Both the position numbers and the translations under genes were made by a program. Of a stretch of DNA of 64,000 bases, positions 1 through 8,045 are shown piece after piece. The stretch lies in the NCBI GenBank assembly GCA_045655105.1, contig JAZOOQ010000043.1:3240-67239 (forward strand), in the 5' to 3' direction. The DNA comes from RGIG4140 sp045655105 (GTDB lineage: Bacteria; Pseudomonadota; Alphaproteobacteria; CAAHEQ01; UBA3637). The notes under the pieces were generated by a model that was given only the letters and a program-made list of their open reading frames with translations, did no database searches and was not told the origin of the DNA. Positions within the stretch are counted from its first letter, which is position 1. The number at the start of each line of letters is the position of its first letter.

Positions 1-1
1 A

Positions 2-127
2 AATATCAAAAAACGTGATGATTATATAAAAAATCAGCGATCATTAGGTCAATCACCACAGTATATTTCAAAACGGATTCAACAACTTTATCCAACATTA
101 CACCATTATGAAAAGATAAGAGAGTAG
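2..127 (+). CDS. C-terminal tail of an unidentified protein (cut by window start)
   Basis: An open frame runs from the first bases to a TAG at 125-127 and encodes about 41 residues, basic and rich in Lys, Gln and Tyr, ending HHYEKIRE. The stop lies one base before the ATG of the next gene, which suggests co-transcription with the MccF-like peptidase. Too little is left to name a family. It is called coding because the frame stays open and abuts the next start so closely. Confidence 0.5.
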   Translation, partial: NIKKRDDYIKNQRSLGQSPQYISKRIQQLYPTLHHYEKIRE

Positions 128-128
128 T

Positions 129-1205
129 ATGAAACAACTTATAAAACCAAAAGCATTACAAAAAGGTGATACAATTGCGGTAGTTTCATTATCGTGGGGT
201 GGCGCAGGTCAGTTTTTAGATTATTACCATTGTGCAAAAAAACAGTTTGAAACAGCATTTGATGTTAAACTTATAGAAATGGCGCATACATTATCAGATC
301 CACGAGTTTTATCTGAACACCCAGAATATAGACTTGATGATTTAATGCAAGCTTTTTTAGATCCTAATGTTAAAGCAATTTTAACAACTATTGGAGGTGA
401 TGATACAATTCGGTTGTTATCTTTTATGACTGATGATCACTTTCAAGTTATTCAGTCACATCCTAAAATTTTTATGGGAATGTCTGATACAACAGTCAAT
501 CATTTTATGTGTTATAAAGCAGGTATTTCCTCGTTTTATAGTCCTAGTTTGATGTTTGGGTATGCTGAGTTTGGAGGGATTCCTGATTTTATTATTCAGA
601 ATACAAAAAAAACACTATTCTCGACACAAAATATTGGAAATTTACCGGAAAGTTCTCAATATATTATAGAGAGTTTTGATTGGGGCATGACAGATTTTTC
701 TCCTCGTCAAAGAATGTTATCTCCTAAATGGAAATATATTCAAGGAACACATCCTGTTCAGGGAAGATTATTGGGCGGTTGTATGGAAGTATTGAGTATG
801 ATGAATGGTAGTAATATTTGGCCTATTGGGTCTGATTGGGATAATGCAATTTTATTCTTGGAAACAAGTGAAGAAAGACAACCTCCTTCACAGTTAAAAT
901 ACTTTTTAAGAAATTTAGGTTCACAAGGGATTTTAAATCGCATTAAGGGAATTTTATTTGCACGACCCGGTGGTGAATTTTCGGAAAAAGAGGTTTTAGA
1001 ACAAGAAAAATGGTTAAATCAATATTCTCAATTTGATGAAGTGCTTTTGCAAGTAGCTAAAGAATATAATCGAATGGATTTATGTATAGTAACTCATATG
1101 GATTTCGGACATACGGTTCCCCAATTAATTTTGCCGATGGGAATGTTAACGAAAATAGACCCCATTAGACAAAGGATTTCATTTTTAGAAAGAGCTGTTG
1201 AATAG
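129..1205 (+). CDS. MccF-like S66 family peptidase (LD-carboxypeptidase / microcin C immunity type)
   Basis: A 358-residue cytoplasmic serine peptidase of the S66 family. Family members cut L,D-peptide bonds in murein tetrapeptides or, in MccF, the acyl bond of processed microcin C-like nucleotide antibiotics. Visible signatures are the N-terminal GDTIAVVS strand, TTIGGDD near residue 90, GMSD with the likely nucleophile Ser119, a Glu in FLETSEE, and a His in CIVTHMDFGHT near the C-terminus, which fits the Ser-Glu-His triad. Length and the GGDD region favour the MccF branch over the LdcA murein-recycling branch, but this is inference. It starts one base after the preceding stop and converges on a radical SAM gene 4 bases downstream. 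Confidence 0.82.
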   Translation: MKQLIKPKALQKGDTIAVVSLSWGGAGQFLDYYHCAKKQFETAFDVKLIEMAHTLSDPRVLSEHPEYRLDDLMQAFLDPNVKAILTTIGGDDTIRLLSFMTDDHFQVIQSHPKIFMGMSDTTVNHFMCYKAGISSFYSPSLMFGYAEFGGIPDFIIQNTKKTLFSTQNIGNLPESSQYIIESFDWGMTDFSPRQRMLSPKWKYIQGTHPVQGRLLGGCMEVLSMMNGSNIWPIGSDWDNAILFLETSEERQPPSQLKYFLRNLGSQGILNRIKGILFARPGGEFSEKEVLEQEKWLNQYSQFDEVLLQVAKEYNRMDLCIVTHMDFGHTVPQLILPMGMLTKIDPIRQRISFLERAVE

Positions 1206-1209
1206 TTGA

Positions 1210-2307
1210 TTATCTTTGTCGATAGAGAGGGTCTGTTTTATCTAACAACCGTTTCATAAACTCTTTTTTCTTAGAATAGAGAAAAGATTGAATTTTGCAA
1301 TCTCCATAATTTTCATCCATTCTATTTAGTATTTCTAAACGCCTTTTATTTCTCATTAAAACAGATAATGGGGTTTCTAATAATGATCCTAGATTAAACT
1401 CAGGCGCAAGTGGGGTATTGCATGCTCCAAACCCATAAGGAGACATTAAAAGATCTCCTGTTGGTGTTAACCCCATTACATTGCGAGATATTTGGCAAGG
1501 ATTAATTTCACCTTCTTTGGGGTATAAATTCTTTAATGAACAAATCAAATTAATTTTTGGGTACTTGTATTTTTCTTCTAAATTTTTTAAAAGATTTATG
1601 CCTGCTTTATATTCTGAAGCTGTTGGAATATTTGTTTGTATTTGATTTCGACCAACAAAAGGAACGATGCGCATTAATAAATGATTTTGTATGCCTGCTT
1701 CGTGTAATGCAAAAAACATATCTCTCAGAAGCTTTGGATTTAAATTATCTTTTGTTAGAGTACATTCTGTTTGAACAGAAACATTGTTTTTTATAAATTC
1801 TTGAGCAATTCTTAGATTATCTGTAACATAATTTTCGCTTCTGTATTCTAGTGCGCGTGTTTTATATGGATTATCAAAAGCACAATTATATTGAGAAATA
1901 TATTTAGAAACATAGGGTATATCGTCTATTTTTATTCCTTTAGATGTTGTAACAAGGCTTAAATTATCACGGCCAAATTTTTGAGATGCAGCAACTAAAA
2001 ATTGCAAATTTTCAGGATTCAATAAGGCATCTCCACCAGAAATTTGAAGTTCTAAATCCGGAACATCTAGTTGGGTTAATATTTTCATTTTATCAGAATA
2101 GGATAACTCCAAGCCCTTTTTTGCCAATTCATGAGATGCCTGGGTATACATATTTTGTTGATTTCTTTTAATAGATAATGTTTCTTTTAAAGCATTATAT
2201 TGAATTTCTAACAGACCATTTTTTTCCGTTGGTTTAATTGAATCTACACAACAAATGGAACATGCATGTGGACAAAGATATGTTATATTGTAAATTATTC
2301 CAACCAT
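1210..2307 (-). CDS. Radical SAM protein with partial SPASM-like C-terminus
   Basis: A 365-residue radical SAM enzyme. The cluster motif CPHACSIC (CX3CX2C) lies at about residues 12-19, unusually close to the N-terminus, and QISGGDALL follows near residue 88 as the GGE-like SAM-binding loop. The C-terminal part has NPCQISRNVMGLTPTGDL, then GAC and GDC cysteines, recalling a reduced SPASM or twitch domain of peptide-modifying enzymes. No small precursor peptide was recognised nearby, so the substrate is unknown. The start is supported by an AAGGAG ribosome-binding site and a consensus promoter just upstream. It is convergent with the MccF-like gene. Confidence 0.8.
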   Translation of the reverse strand: MVGIIYNITYLCPHACSICCVDSIKPTEKNGLLEIQYNALKETLSIKRNQQNMYTQASHELAKKGLELSYSDKMKILTQLDVPDLELQISGGDALLNPENLQFLVAASQKFGRDNLSLVTTSKGIKIDDIPYVSKYISQYNCAFDNPYKTRALEYRSENYVTDNLRIAQEFIKNNVSVQTECTLTKDNLNPKLLRDMFFALHEAGIQNHLLMRIVPFVGRNQIQTNIPTASEYKAGINLLKNLEEKYKYPKINLICSLKNLYPKEGEINPCQISRNVMGLTPTGDLLMSPYGFGACNTPLAPEFNLGSLLETPLSVLMRNKRRLEILNRMDENYGDCKIQSFLYSKKKEFMKRLLDKTDPLYRQR

Positions 2308-2328
2308 GAAGTATCTCCTTTGAATGGT

Positions 2329-2357
2329 ATTATATTGAATATTTTTTATTTTGTCAA
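2329..2357 (-). promoter_or_regulatory. Sigma-70 promoter for the radical SAM gene
   Basis: On the minus strand TTGACA (2352-2357) and TATAAT (2329-2334) are separated by exactly 17 bases, a full consensus match. Transcription would begin near 2322, leaving a leader of about 15 bases that carries AAGGAG before the ATG at 2307. Confidence 0.8.
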
Positions 2358-2493
2358 TTTTTGATTGTATAGAAACATTTATTTATATTTAACAAAATTT
2401 GTTGAAAAAAGTTTAAAGGAATCTTTTAAAACTCGCCAATATGAATAGCTAATAAAGTCTGTGTATTACCAGCCACCTATAGCGTTTAAAAAA

Positions 2494-2517
2494 AGCCGCC
2501 TTTGGGCGGTTTTTTTA
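2494..2517. terminator. Rho-independent terminator-like hairpin
   Basis: CCGCC and GGCGG pair around a TTTG loop, flanked by an A-run on the left and seven Ts on the right, so it can act in either direction. No gene ends within 180 bases on either side. It lies directly before the structured repeat at 2520, the same arrangement as at 4503-4540. Confidence 0.6.
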
Positions 2518-2519
2518 TT

Positions 2520-2651
2520 GGCTAGGTGAGGGGATTTGACCAACGGATGAGTTGGTTTGTTCACGAAGCGTTAGCGAAGTAGAGGCCATAGGCGGTCCCG
2601 AGTTTGCGAGGGATAAATTGCCCTGCAATTTACAATCCAGCCACCCCAGCC
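2520..2651. repeat. Structured repeat element, copy A
   Basis: A GC-richer 132-base block in AT-rich surroundings. Its ends form an imperfect inverted repeat (GGCTAGGTGAGGGGATT on the left; CAATCCAGCCACCCCAGCC on the right). Internal stems are CCAAC/GTTGG (2540-2544 with 2551-2555), GCC/GGC (2585-2587 with 2591-2593), TCCC/GGGA (2596-2599 with 2610-2613) and AAATTG/CAATTT (2615-2620 with 2626-2631), followed at once by ACAATCCA. Copy B at 4539-4680 has the last three stems in the same order with different bases that still pair. The right end resembles a tRNA 3' end finishing in CCA. Function unknown; no protein is encoded. Confidence 0.65.
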
Positions 2652-2709
2652 ACATTTAATAAAGGACGAGAAATTGTCCTTTTTTCTTTATAAATCAAGC
2701 ATTTGAATT

Positions 2710-2760
2710 AGTTCGAAGATGAATATATTTTGATAGCTTGTTTTACAACATCTTCGAACT
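2710..2760. repeat. 12-bp perfect inverted repeat in a gene-free stretch
   Basis: AGTTCGAAGATG (2710-2721) and CATCTTCGAACT (2749-2760) are perfect complements around a 27-base AT-rich loop. No U-tract follows, so this is not a standard terminator. It lies in the 678-base gap between the radical SAM gene and the next gene. Further on, the gap holds a tandem copy of an AATAAAAAATATTT word near 2845-2872, flanked by TTGCATA and TATGCAA, and nothing else recognisable. Confidence 0.5.
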
Positions 2761-2985
2761 TGCTTCTATATTTTTCAATAACTTAGCAAATTTCAGCCTT
2801 TTTTGAGCAGAAAAATGAACCTCTGCGAATTTTTGCATAGGTTAAATAAAAAATATTTAATAAAAAATATTTATGCAATCTTTTTTACTGAGTAAGTATA
2901 TATTGTATTCAATAATTCAAATCCAACTGCTTGATAACATTTATCTTCTGCTAAAATTAACATAAGCTTTACTTGTATAAAACAT

Positions 2986-3483
2986 TTACCTTAAATAACT
3001 AACAAAATCAGCTAAAGCAAGTTCATATTGTACATAAGATAGATCTGCGGCTTTAAATTTTTCTTTAAACCCTAACTGTGTATACACATGTTTTGCAATA
3101 TTGTTTGCATTTGAGACATTAATCTGAATTATTTTATAACATTTATTATGAAATAACTCTTGAATAAAAAGAGATAAAATCTTTTTTCCAAATCCTTTAT
3201 TTTGAAAATCTTGTTCACAAATCTTAATACCAATTTCCACATAAAAGTCTTTTATTTTTTTATAATGCATTTCTCCTACAGAAGCATTATCTATTTCAAT
3301 TATAAAATGACATCTATCCTCTGTATCTTTTTGTAGAAGAGATATTACTTTTTCCGAAGTTGTACCTAATCCGTTTGGAAAACCAGCATGCGCCATAACT
3401 TTTCCATCGTTCCACCAAGAAACCAATTGGGGAACATCCGTTATTTGCGCTTTTCTAATAACTAAATTTTGAAACCTTAACAT
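2986..3483 (-). CDS. GNAT family N-acetyltransferase
   Basis: A 165-residue protein with the GNAT fold. The acetyl-CoA binding region is visible as QNKGFGKKILSLFIQELF (about residues 94-111), followed by the usual C-terminal signature INVSNANNIAKHVYTQLGFKE. The N-terminal VSWWNDGKVMAHAGFPNG resembles RimJ/RimL-like members that read a short ligand loop. The acetylated substrate cannot be told from sequence. It stands alone, between gene-free stretches and a second GNAT gene on the same strand. Confidence 0.8.
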   Translation of the reverse strand: MLRFQNLVIRKAQITDVPQLVSWWNDGKVMAHAGFPNGLGTTSEKVISLLQKDTEDRCHFIIEIDNASVGEMHYKKIKDFYVEIGIKICEQDFQNKGFGKKILSLFIQELFHNKCYKIIQINVSNANNIAKHVYTQLGFKEKFKAADLSYVQYELALADFVSYLR

Positions 3484-3670
3484 TTTTAATACTGATTATA
3501 AATTACACTTATAAACATATACCACAAAATATATCTTAATGCAATAATAAACTCTATATTTGCGTACAGGCTTCTAAGGTTAGCTATAAATTGTAATATT
3601 TTATTGTAATTTTATTGACTTTCCTCCATAGATATTGGTAATATTCATGTAATCACTTACAGATATTGAA

Positions 3671-4282
3671 TTATTTTTTATTTGTTTTTAACCAAAATCG
3701 TAACTCTATGTTATTTTTATTAATGGGATGATAAGGATTGGATTTAAAAATATCACAGTCTTTTAAAGCTAAAGGTGTTTCAATTCTTCCGCCCCATTCG
3801 TTCATTCTTCCAATAATTGTCCGATAAGAGGCCTCATTTCTGGCATCACAAGTTACCAGAATTTCAGGCAGGCTCAGTTTCTCACGACAATAGTCCAAGG
3901 ATAAATCCAAACCAATTTTTGCATAACCGTGCTTTCTGGCAGACGGTCGAATAACATACCCAATATGCCCCCCAAACTCGCTAAGGGCAGGTGTTAATCT
4001 GTGGCGAATACTAAAACGCCCCAGAATGTCTTTTGTATTTGTGTCCACAAGCCATAACGTGCTGTCTGGTACATGTCCTTCTTTTAAACCAATTCCGGCT
4101 TGGGCATCTAGTAGAGGCTTCACCTTATAGGAATAAAAATTTTCTTTCAATTGTTTTTTATCGAAAGAGGCATATTTTGTATATTGACCAAAAAACGGAT
4201 CCTTAGCTTCCACCAATTCATCCACAAATCTTAAAAAAGATTCCTGGTATTCAAGAGTTGGATTTATCAATTCAAAAGACAT
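3671..4282 (-). CDS. GNAT family N-acetyltransferase
   Basis: A 203-residue acetyltransferase unlike its neighbour in sequence. GGHIGYVIRPSARKHGYAK (about residues 104-122) is the acetyl-CoA binding region and VTCDARNEASYRTI is the second conserved strand-helix. The N-terminal region up to about residue 80 is an added segment common in larger COG3981-type members. The start is supported by GAAAGGAG upstream of the ATG. It is separated from the next GNAT gene by 187 bases, so the two may be independent. Confidence 0.82.
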   Translation of the reverse strand: MSFELINPTLEYQESFLRFVDELVEAKDPFFGQYTKYASFDKKQLKENFYSYKVKPLLDAQAGIGLKEGHVPDSTLWLVDTNTKDILGRFSIRHRLTPALSEFGGHIGYVIRPSARKHGYAKIGLDLSLDYCREKLSLPEILVTCDARNEASYRTIIGRMNEWGGRIETPLALKDCDIFKSNPYHPINKNNIELRFWLKTNKK

Positions 4283-4502
4283 CTGTTATTCTCCTTTCAT
4301 TTTAGTGGCTTCCGTTTCAAGCTAACATACAAAACCGAAAATTGCAATGCTAAATTTTAAATTTAGTTCCGGAAATTGATTTAATTTATGGCGTGTTTAA
4401 AACTATGATTTAATTACATTTGCTGTATTTTACTGAATGAGCGACTTAAAAAATACTCATTTACCTATCCCAAGTAGTTTGTATATTGTACAGAAAGTCC
4501 AG

Positions 4503-4540
4503 CCAATAAAAATCCCCCGTTTATCGGGGGGGGTTATTGG
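4503..4540. terminator. Extended terminator-like hairpin beside repeat copy B
   Basis: CCCCCG (4514-4519) pairs with CGGGGG (4525-4530) around TTTAT, and the outer CCAATAA pairs with TTATTGG across 4503-4540. The T-run is short and three extra Gs interrupt it. Its position directly before repeat copy B matches the terminator before copy A. Confidence 0.5.
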
Positions 4541-4680
4541 TTTGGTATCTCGGGCGAGAACCAATGTTCGGTGAACGAGGATTCATTTGTATCCGAGTGA
4601 GAGACGCCCTTGGGCGGTCGCAAGCATAAGCGCGCGATGAAATGTGCGAAGCCATTTCACAATCCATGGTAGCCCAGCCA
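4539..4680. repeat. Structured repeat element, copy B
   Basis: Second copy of the element at 2520-2651, diverged in sequence but alike in plan. Stems are GTTC/GAAC (within 4566-4576), GGAT/ATCC around 4579-4594, CGCCC/GGGCG (4605-4609 with 4612-4616), TCGC/GCGA (4618-4621 with 4634-4637) and GAAATG/CATTTC (4639-4644 with 4653-4658), then ACAATCCA at once. Relative to copy A, TCCC/GGGA became TCGC/GCGA and AAATTG/CAATTT became GAAATG/CATTTC, so pairing is kept by paired changes. GGCGGTC and the final CCCAGCCA are identical in both copies. Confidence 0.62.
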
Positions 4681-5054
4681 AAACAGACAAGTCGCTAGAA
4701 ATAGCTTCAATTCCGACATCAATTCATTTTGCGTTGCCGCTTGAATTCATTGTGTCTCATTGCTTCTGAGCATAAAAACAATTCGCTGGATTGTTTTTAT
4801 TTGCGCAGTCTTTATTTTACAAGCACTTATACCGGTCCGTGTATAGTGTTTTTCAAAAAGCCTATTTTTCAGCCCTACACGGACTTTAAGCTCAAAAAAT
4901 CCTTTGTTTTCAATACTTCTATCTTGGAATCTCAATTTTTTATCCCAGAGATATCATGGGGTAATCAGAGTTGATTTTAATGTGAAATACTTATTGTATT
5001 CTGATAAAATATAAGATAGTATCTCTTTGTTTAGAATATATTAAAGGAAGCAAA
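4681..5054. other. Gene-free stretch with two strong inverted repeats
   Basis: No credible gene is seen. ATAAAAACAAT (4772-4782) and ATTGTTTTTAT (4790-4800) form an 11-bp perfect stem with a 7-base loop. GTCCGTGTA (4835-4843) and TACACGGAC (4876-4884) form a 9-bp perfect stem around 32 bases. A small GCTA-GAAA-TAGC hairpin lies near 4695. They may belong to a structured transcript or be decayed mobile DNA. The last 100 bases contain the AT-rich region upstream of the next gene. Confidence 0.4.
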
Positions 5055-5681
5055 ATGAATTATCCTTTATCTAAGAAAAGTGATTTATGCGAGATTTGTC
5101 CTTTTAAAGAGGCTTTTTTTGTTCCTTGTTGGCATGTGGGTGAAGAAGCTGAAGTGCTTTTTGTTGGAAAGACGGCGCGGGCCTCAGAAAATAAATCAAC
5201 AAAATATTGGAAAAACAGGGCTTCAGAGTTATTTTTAAACAGTTCTTGGCCCTATTGGCGATATACAAAAGAAATCGCAACATATATTTATGGAGATAAT
5301 GCTTGGAATAAAATAGCTATGACGAATTTGATTAAATGTAATCTGGGGTCAACAAAAGATATGACTTCTGATTCTGTGAAAGATTTTTGCATTGTTAAGC
5401 AACAATTTATTGCAACAGAAATTAATCAAATTAACCCTAAAAAAATTATTTTTTACACGCATCCTCATTACGATAGATATCTAAAAAAAATTTTTCAAAT
5501 TGAGCAAGAAAAACACTTAATGGTTATATTGGGTAAAAAAAAGGTTGATTTTTGGTTTTTTAATATAACCCTAAATGGGAAAAAGATTTCGTGTTTACGA
5601 ACAGGGCACCCAGAAAGAAAAAAGAAAATAGATTTTGTGCAAGAAACGATTCAATTTTTAACAAAAAGGGAAGAAATATAA
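5055..5681 (+). CDS. Uracil-DNA glycosylase-like superfamily protein
   Basis: A 208-residue protein that I place tentatively in the UDG superfamily. LCEICPF with a further Cys at about residue 25 is reminiscent of the cysteine-rich start of family 4/5 enzymes, VLFVGKTA matches the first strand and loop, AMTNLIKCN matches the TNVVKC-like strand, and RTGHPER near residue 190 corresponds to the HP-containing leucine-loop region. The canonical GEAPG loop is replaced by GKTAR, so it may not be a uracil glycosylase. A good AAGGAAG site precedes the ATG. Its stop lies one base before the start of the DXS-like gene, so the two are probably co-transcribed. Confidence 0.5.
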   Translation: MNYPLSKKSDLCEICPFKEAFFVPCWHVGEEAEVLFVGKTARASENKSTKYWKNRASELFLNSSWPYWRYTKEIATYIYGDNAWNKIAMTNLIKCNLGSTKDMTSDSVKDFCIVKQQFIATEINQINPKKIIFYTHPHYDRYLKKIFQIEQEKHLMVILGKKKVDFWFFNITLNGKKISCLRTGHPERKKKIDFVQETIQFLTKREEI

Positions 5682-5682
5682 A

Positions 5683-7434
5683 ATGTATGATATTTTGCAA
5701 AACATTAACAAACCTGCAGATTTAAAAGCTTTAAATAATGAACAATTAATTGCGTTGGCCAGCGAAATGCGCGAAGCTATCTTAAACCGCAACAGCACGA
5801 TAGGTGGGCATGTTGGCCCAAATTTAGGCATTGTTGAAACGGCAATTGCATTGCATTATGTGTTTAATTCGCCAACAGATAAAATTATATGGGATGTTTC
5901 GCACCAATGCTATCCGCATAAACTTTTAACGGGTCGAAAAGAAGGTTTTATAACTGATGACGGCATGAAAAAGATTTCTGGTTACACAAACCAAGATGAA
6001 AGTGAACATGACTTTTTTAAGATCGGTCATACCTCAACTTCGATTAGTTTGGCTTGTGGATTAGCCAAAGCGCGTGATTTAAAAAATGAAAAGCATAATG
6101 TGATTGCTGTGATTGGTGATGGGTCACTTTCTGGGGGTGAAGCATTAGAAGGGTTTAATAATGCTTCGGTTTTGAATTCAAATATTATCATTATTATAAA
6201 CGATAATGAAATGTCAATTGCCGAAAACCAAGGTGGCTTATATGAAAACTTGCGGTTGCTTCGAAAAACCAATGGGTTAGCTGAGCTTAATTTATTTAAA
6301 GCATTGGGTTTTGAGTATCATTATGTTGCTGATGGCAATTCTGTTCAAGATATGATCGAGGCCGTATCATCTTTAAAAGATACAAATAAACCAACTGTTT
6401 TGCATATTCATACAGTTAAAGGAAAAGGATATAAATTTGCCGAAGAAGATAAAGAAACATGGCATTGGAACGGGCCTTTTCATATTGAAGATGGCAGATC
6501 AAAATGGAATATGTCTGGTGAAAACATTAATGATTTAACTTATAACTATCTTTTAGAAAAAATTAAAACAGATGACTCAATTGTTGCTGTTAATGCAGGA
6601 ACGCCTGGTGTTTTTGGATTAAATGCTGAAAGACGCGAGGCCTTAGGCAAGCATTTTGTTGATGTTGGTATTGCTGAAGAACATGCTGTTGCTTTTTCTT
6701 CTGGCTTAGCAAAAGGCGGAGCAAAGCCAATTTATTTGGTGATGAGCTCATTTATTCAACGCACATATGACCAACTTTCTCAAGATTTGGCATTGAATAA
6801 TAATTCAGCTGTTATTTTGGTTGCTTGGGGTGGAATATCTGGATCTGATATGACTCACTTATGTTCTTTTGATATTTCTATGATTAGTAATATTCCAAAT
6901 TTGGTATATCTTGCGCCAACAACAGTTGAAGAATATCTGTCCATGCTTGATTGGGCTGTTGAGCAAAATGAACATCCAGTGATTATTCGTCAGCCAAAAG
7001 AAATGATTCATTCTTCTTTGCCTGTTGAGGCTGATTATGGTAAATTAAACACTTATAAAATTGAAGAAAAAGGTAGCCAAGTTGCCATTATTGCTGAAGG
7101 AAGCTTTTTTAAGCTTGGCAAGATGGTTGCTAAAGAACTTGGTAAACATCATATTAAACCAACTTTGGTTAATCCACGTTATTTAACTGGAATTGATAAA
7201 GAATGCCTGAAAAATTTAAAAGATGAGCATCAGTTGGTTATCACTTTAGAAGATGGCGAGCTTGATGGTGGTTTTGGCGAAAAGATAACCCGTTTTTATG
7301 GGGTAAGCGATATGAAAGTATTAAATTATGGGTCATTTAAGGAATTTACAGATAGAGTGAGTTTGGATGAGCTTTACACACGTTATCGCTTAAAGCCAGA
7401 ACTGATCGTTCAAGATATATTGGATATATTATAA
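5683..7434 (+). CDS. DXS-like thiamine-diphosphate transketolase (divergent 1-deoxy-D-xylulose-5-phosphate synthase paralogue)
   Basis: A 583-residue enzyme of the 1-deoxyxylulose-5-phosphate synthase/transketolase family, about 40 residues shorter than housekeeping DXS. GDGSLSGGEALEGFNN (from residue 145) is the thiamine diphosphate/Mg motif, and VDVGIAEEHAV carries the catalytic Glu of the pyrimidine domain. The segment usually reading like DRAGIVGADGPTHHG is here WGGISGSDMTHLCSFD, so substrate-binding residues differ. This suggests the short DXS-like group seen in some Firmicutes and gut bacteria, whose role is less certain, rather than the main isoprenoid enzyme. It follows the UDG-like gene with one base between them. 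Confidence 0.75.
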   Translation: MYDILQNINKPADLKALNNEQLIALASEMREAILNRNSTIGGHVGPNLGIVETAIALHYVFNSPTDKIIWDVSHQCYPHKLLTGRKEGFITDDGMKKISGYTNQDESEHDFFKIGHTSTSISLACGLAKARDLKNEKHNVIAVIGDGSLSGGEALEGFNNASVLNSNIIIIINDNEMSIAENQGGLYENLRLLRKTNGLAELNLFKALGFEYHYVADGNSVQDMIEAVSSLKDTNKPTVLHIHTVKGKGYKFAEEDKETWHWNGPFHIEDGRSKWNMSGENINDLTYNYLLEKIKTDDSIVAVNAGTPGVFGLNAERREALGKHFVDVGIAEEHAVAFSSGLAKGGAKPIYLVMSSFIQRTYDQLSQDLALNNNSAVILVAWGGISGSDMTHLCSFDISMISNIPNLVYLAPTTVEEYLSMLDWAVEQNEHPVIIRQPKEMIHSSLPVEADYGKLNTYKIEEKGSQVAIIAEGSFFKLGKMVAKELGKHHIKPTLVNPRYLTGIDKECLKNLKDEHQLVITLEDGELDGGFGEKITRFYGVSDMKVLNYGSFKEFTDRVSLDELYTRYRLKPELIVQDILDIL

Positions 7435-7559
7435 AGTTGGCTTTAAATTAACAAAAGTTTGTATTTATATTTAACAAAAAAATGATTGCATAAATGAATA
7501 TAGAGTGATAAAACTTTAGTTGAGTTTAAAATGGCTTTATATGAAAGGATATTCTATCA

Positions 7560-7967
7560 ATGAAAAAATATTTATCAATTGCTATTGCAGCGTTGTTTTT
7601 ATCAGGATGTGCCTCCATTGTGAGAGATGGTTATCAATCTGTTCCTGTTCAAGCAAATGTTGATAATGTTGATATTGAAATCACAAATTCTCAAGGTGCA
7701 TTGGTTTATAAAGGTCAAGCTCCAACAACTGTTATGTTGAAAACATCAAAATCAGGTTATTTTAGCCCTGAAAAATATACTTTGAAAGCTTCAAAACCAG
7801 GATATGCAACACGCTATGGAACAATTGATTGGCATGTCAGCAATTGGTATATTTTGGGTAACTTAGTGTTTGGTGGTATTTTTGGATGGTTTATTGTTGA
7901 TCCATTAACAGGGCATATGTATTATTTAGATGAAGTTGCTTCTGTTCAATTGCCAACAGAACAATAA
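7560..7967 (+). CDS. Small outer-membrane-type lipoprotein, PEGA-like
   Basis: A 135-residue protein with a lipoprotein signal peptide (MKKYLSIAIAALFLSGC; lipobox LSGC, lipidated Cys17). The mature part has a beta-rich stretch with paired Lys/Gly-Tyr segments (TSKSGYFSPEKYTLKASKPGYATR) like PEGA-type surface domains, then a hydrophobic tail region ILGNLVFGGIFGWFIVDPLTG. AAGGATA precedes the ATG. No specific function can be assigned. A terminator follows directly. Confidence 0.7.
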   Translation: MKKYLSIAIAALFLSGCASIVRDGYQSVPVQANVDNVDIEITNSQGALVYKGQAPTTVMLKTSKSGYFSPEKYTLKASKPGYATRYGTIDWHVSNWYILGNLVFGGIFGWFIVDPLTGHMYYLDEVASVQLPTEQ

Positions 7968-7989
7968 GTTGTTCATTTAATAAATAAAA

Positions 7990-8018
7990 AAAACTCTCAA
8001 TATATTGGGAGTTTTTTG
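7990..8018 (+). terminator. Rho-independent terminator after the lipoprotein gene
   Basis: AACTC and GAGTT pair, extended by a T-G and C-G pair around an AT loop, followed by six Ts. The same ATATATTGGGAG core recurs in the terminator at 9765. Confidence 0.75.
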
Positions 8019-8045
8019 TTTTATGCGTTGTCATATAGTTACTAT

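Noticed and set aside
2520..2651. tRNA gene suggested by the end CCAGCCACCCCAGCCA
   Set aside because: The T-loop lacks TTCRA, the internal stems do not form a cloverleaf, and copy B keeps a different multi-hairpin plan.
2841..2876. Tandem AATAAAAAATATTT words as iterons of an origin
   Set aside because: Only two copies, very low complexity, and no replication gene or DnaA boxes nearby.
4729..4974. 81-residue plus-strand open frame in the gap before the UDG-like gene
   Set aside because: It runs through two perfect inverted repeats, has low-complexity composition and no ribosome-binding site, and an equal frame exists on the other strand.
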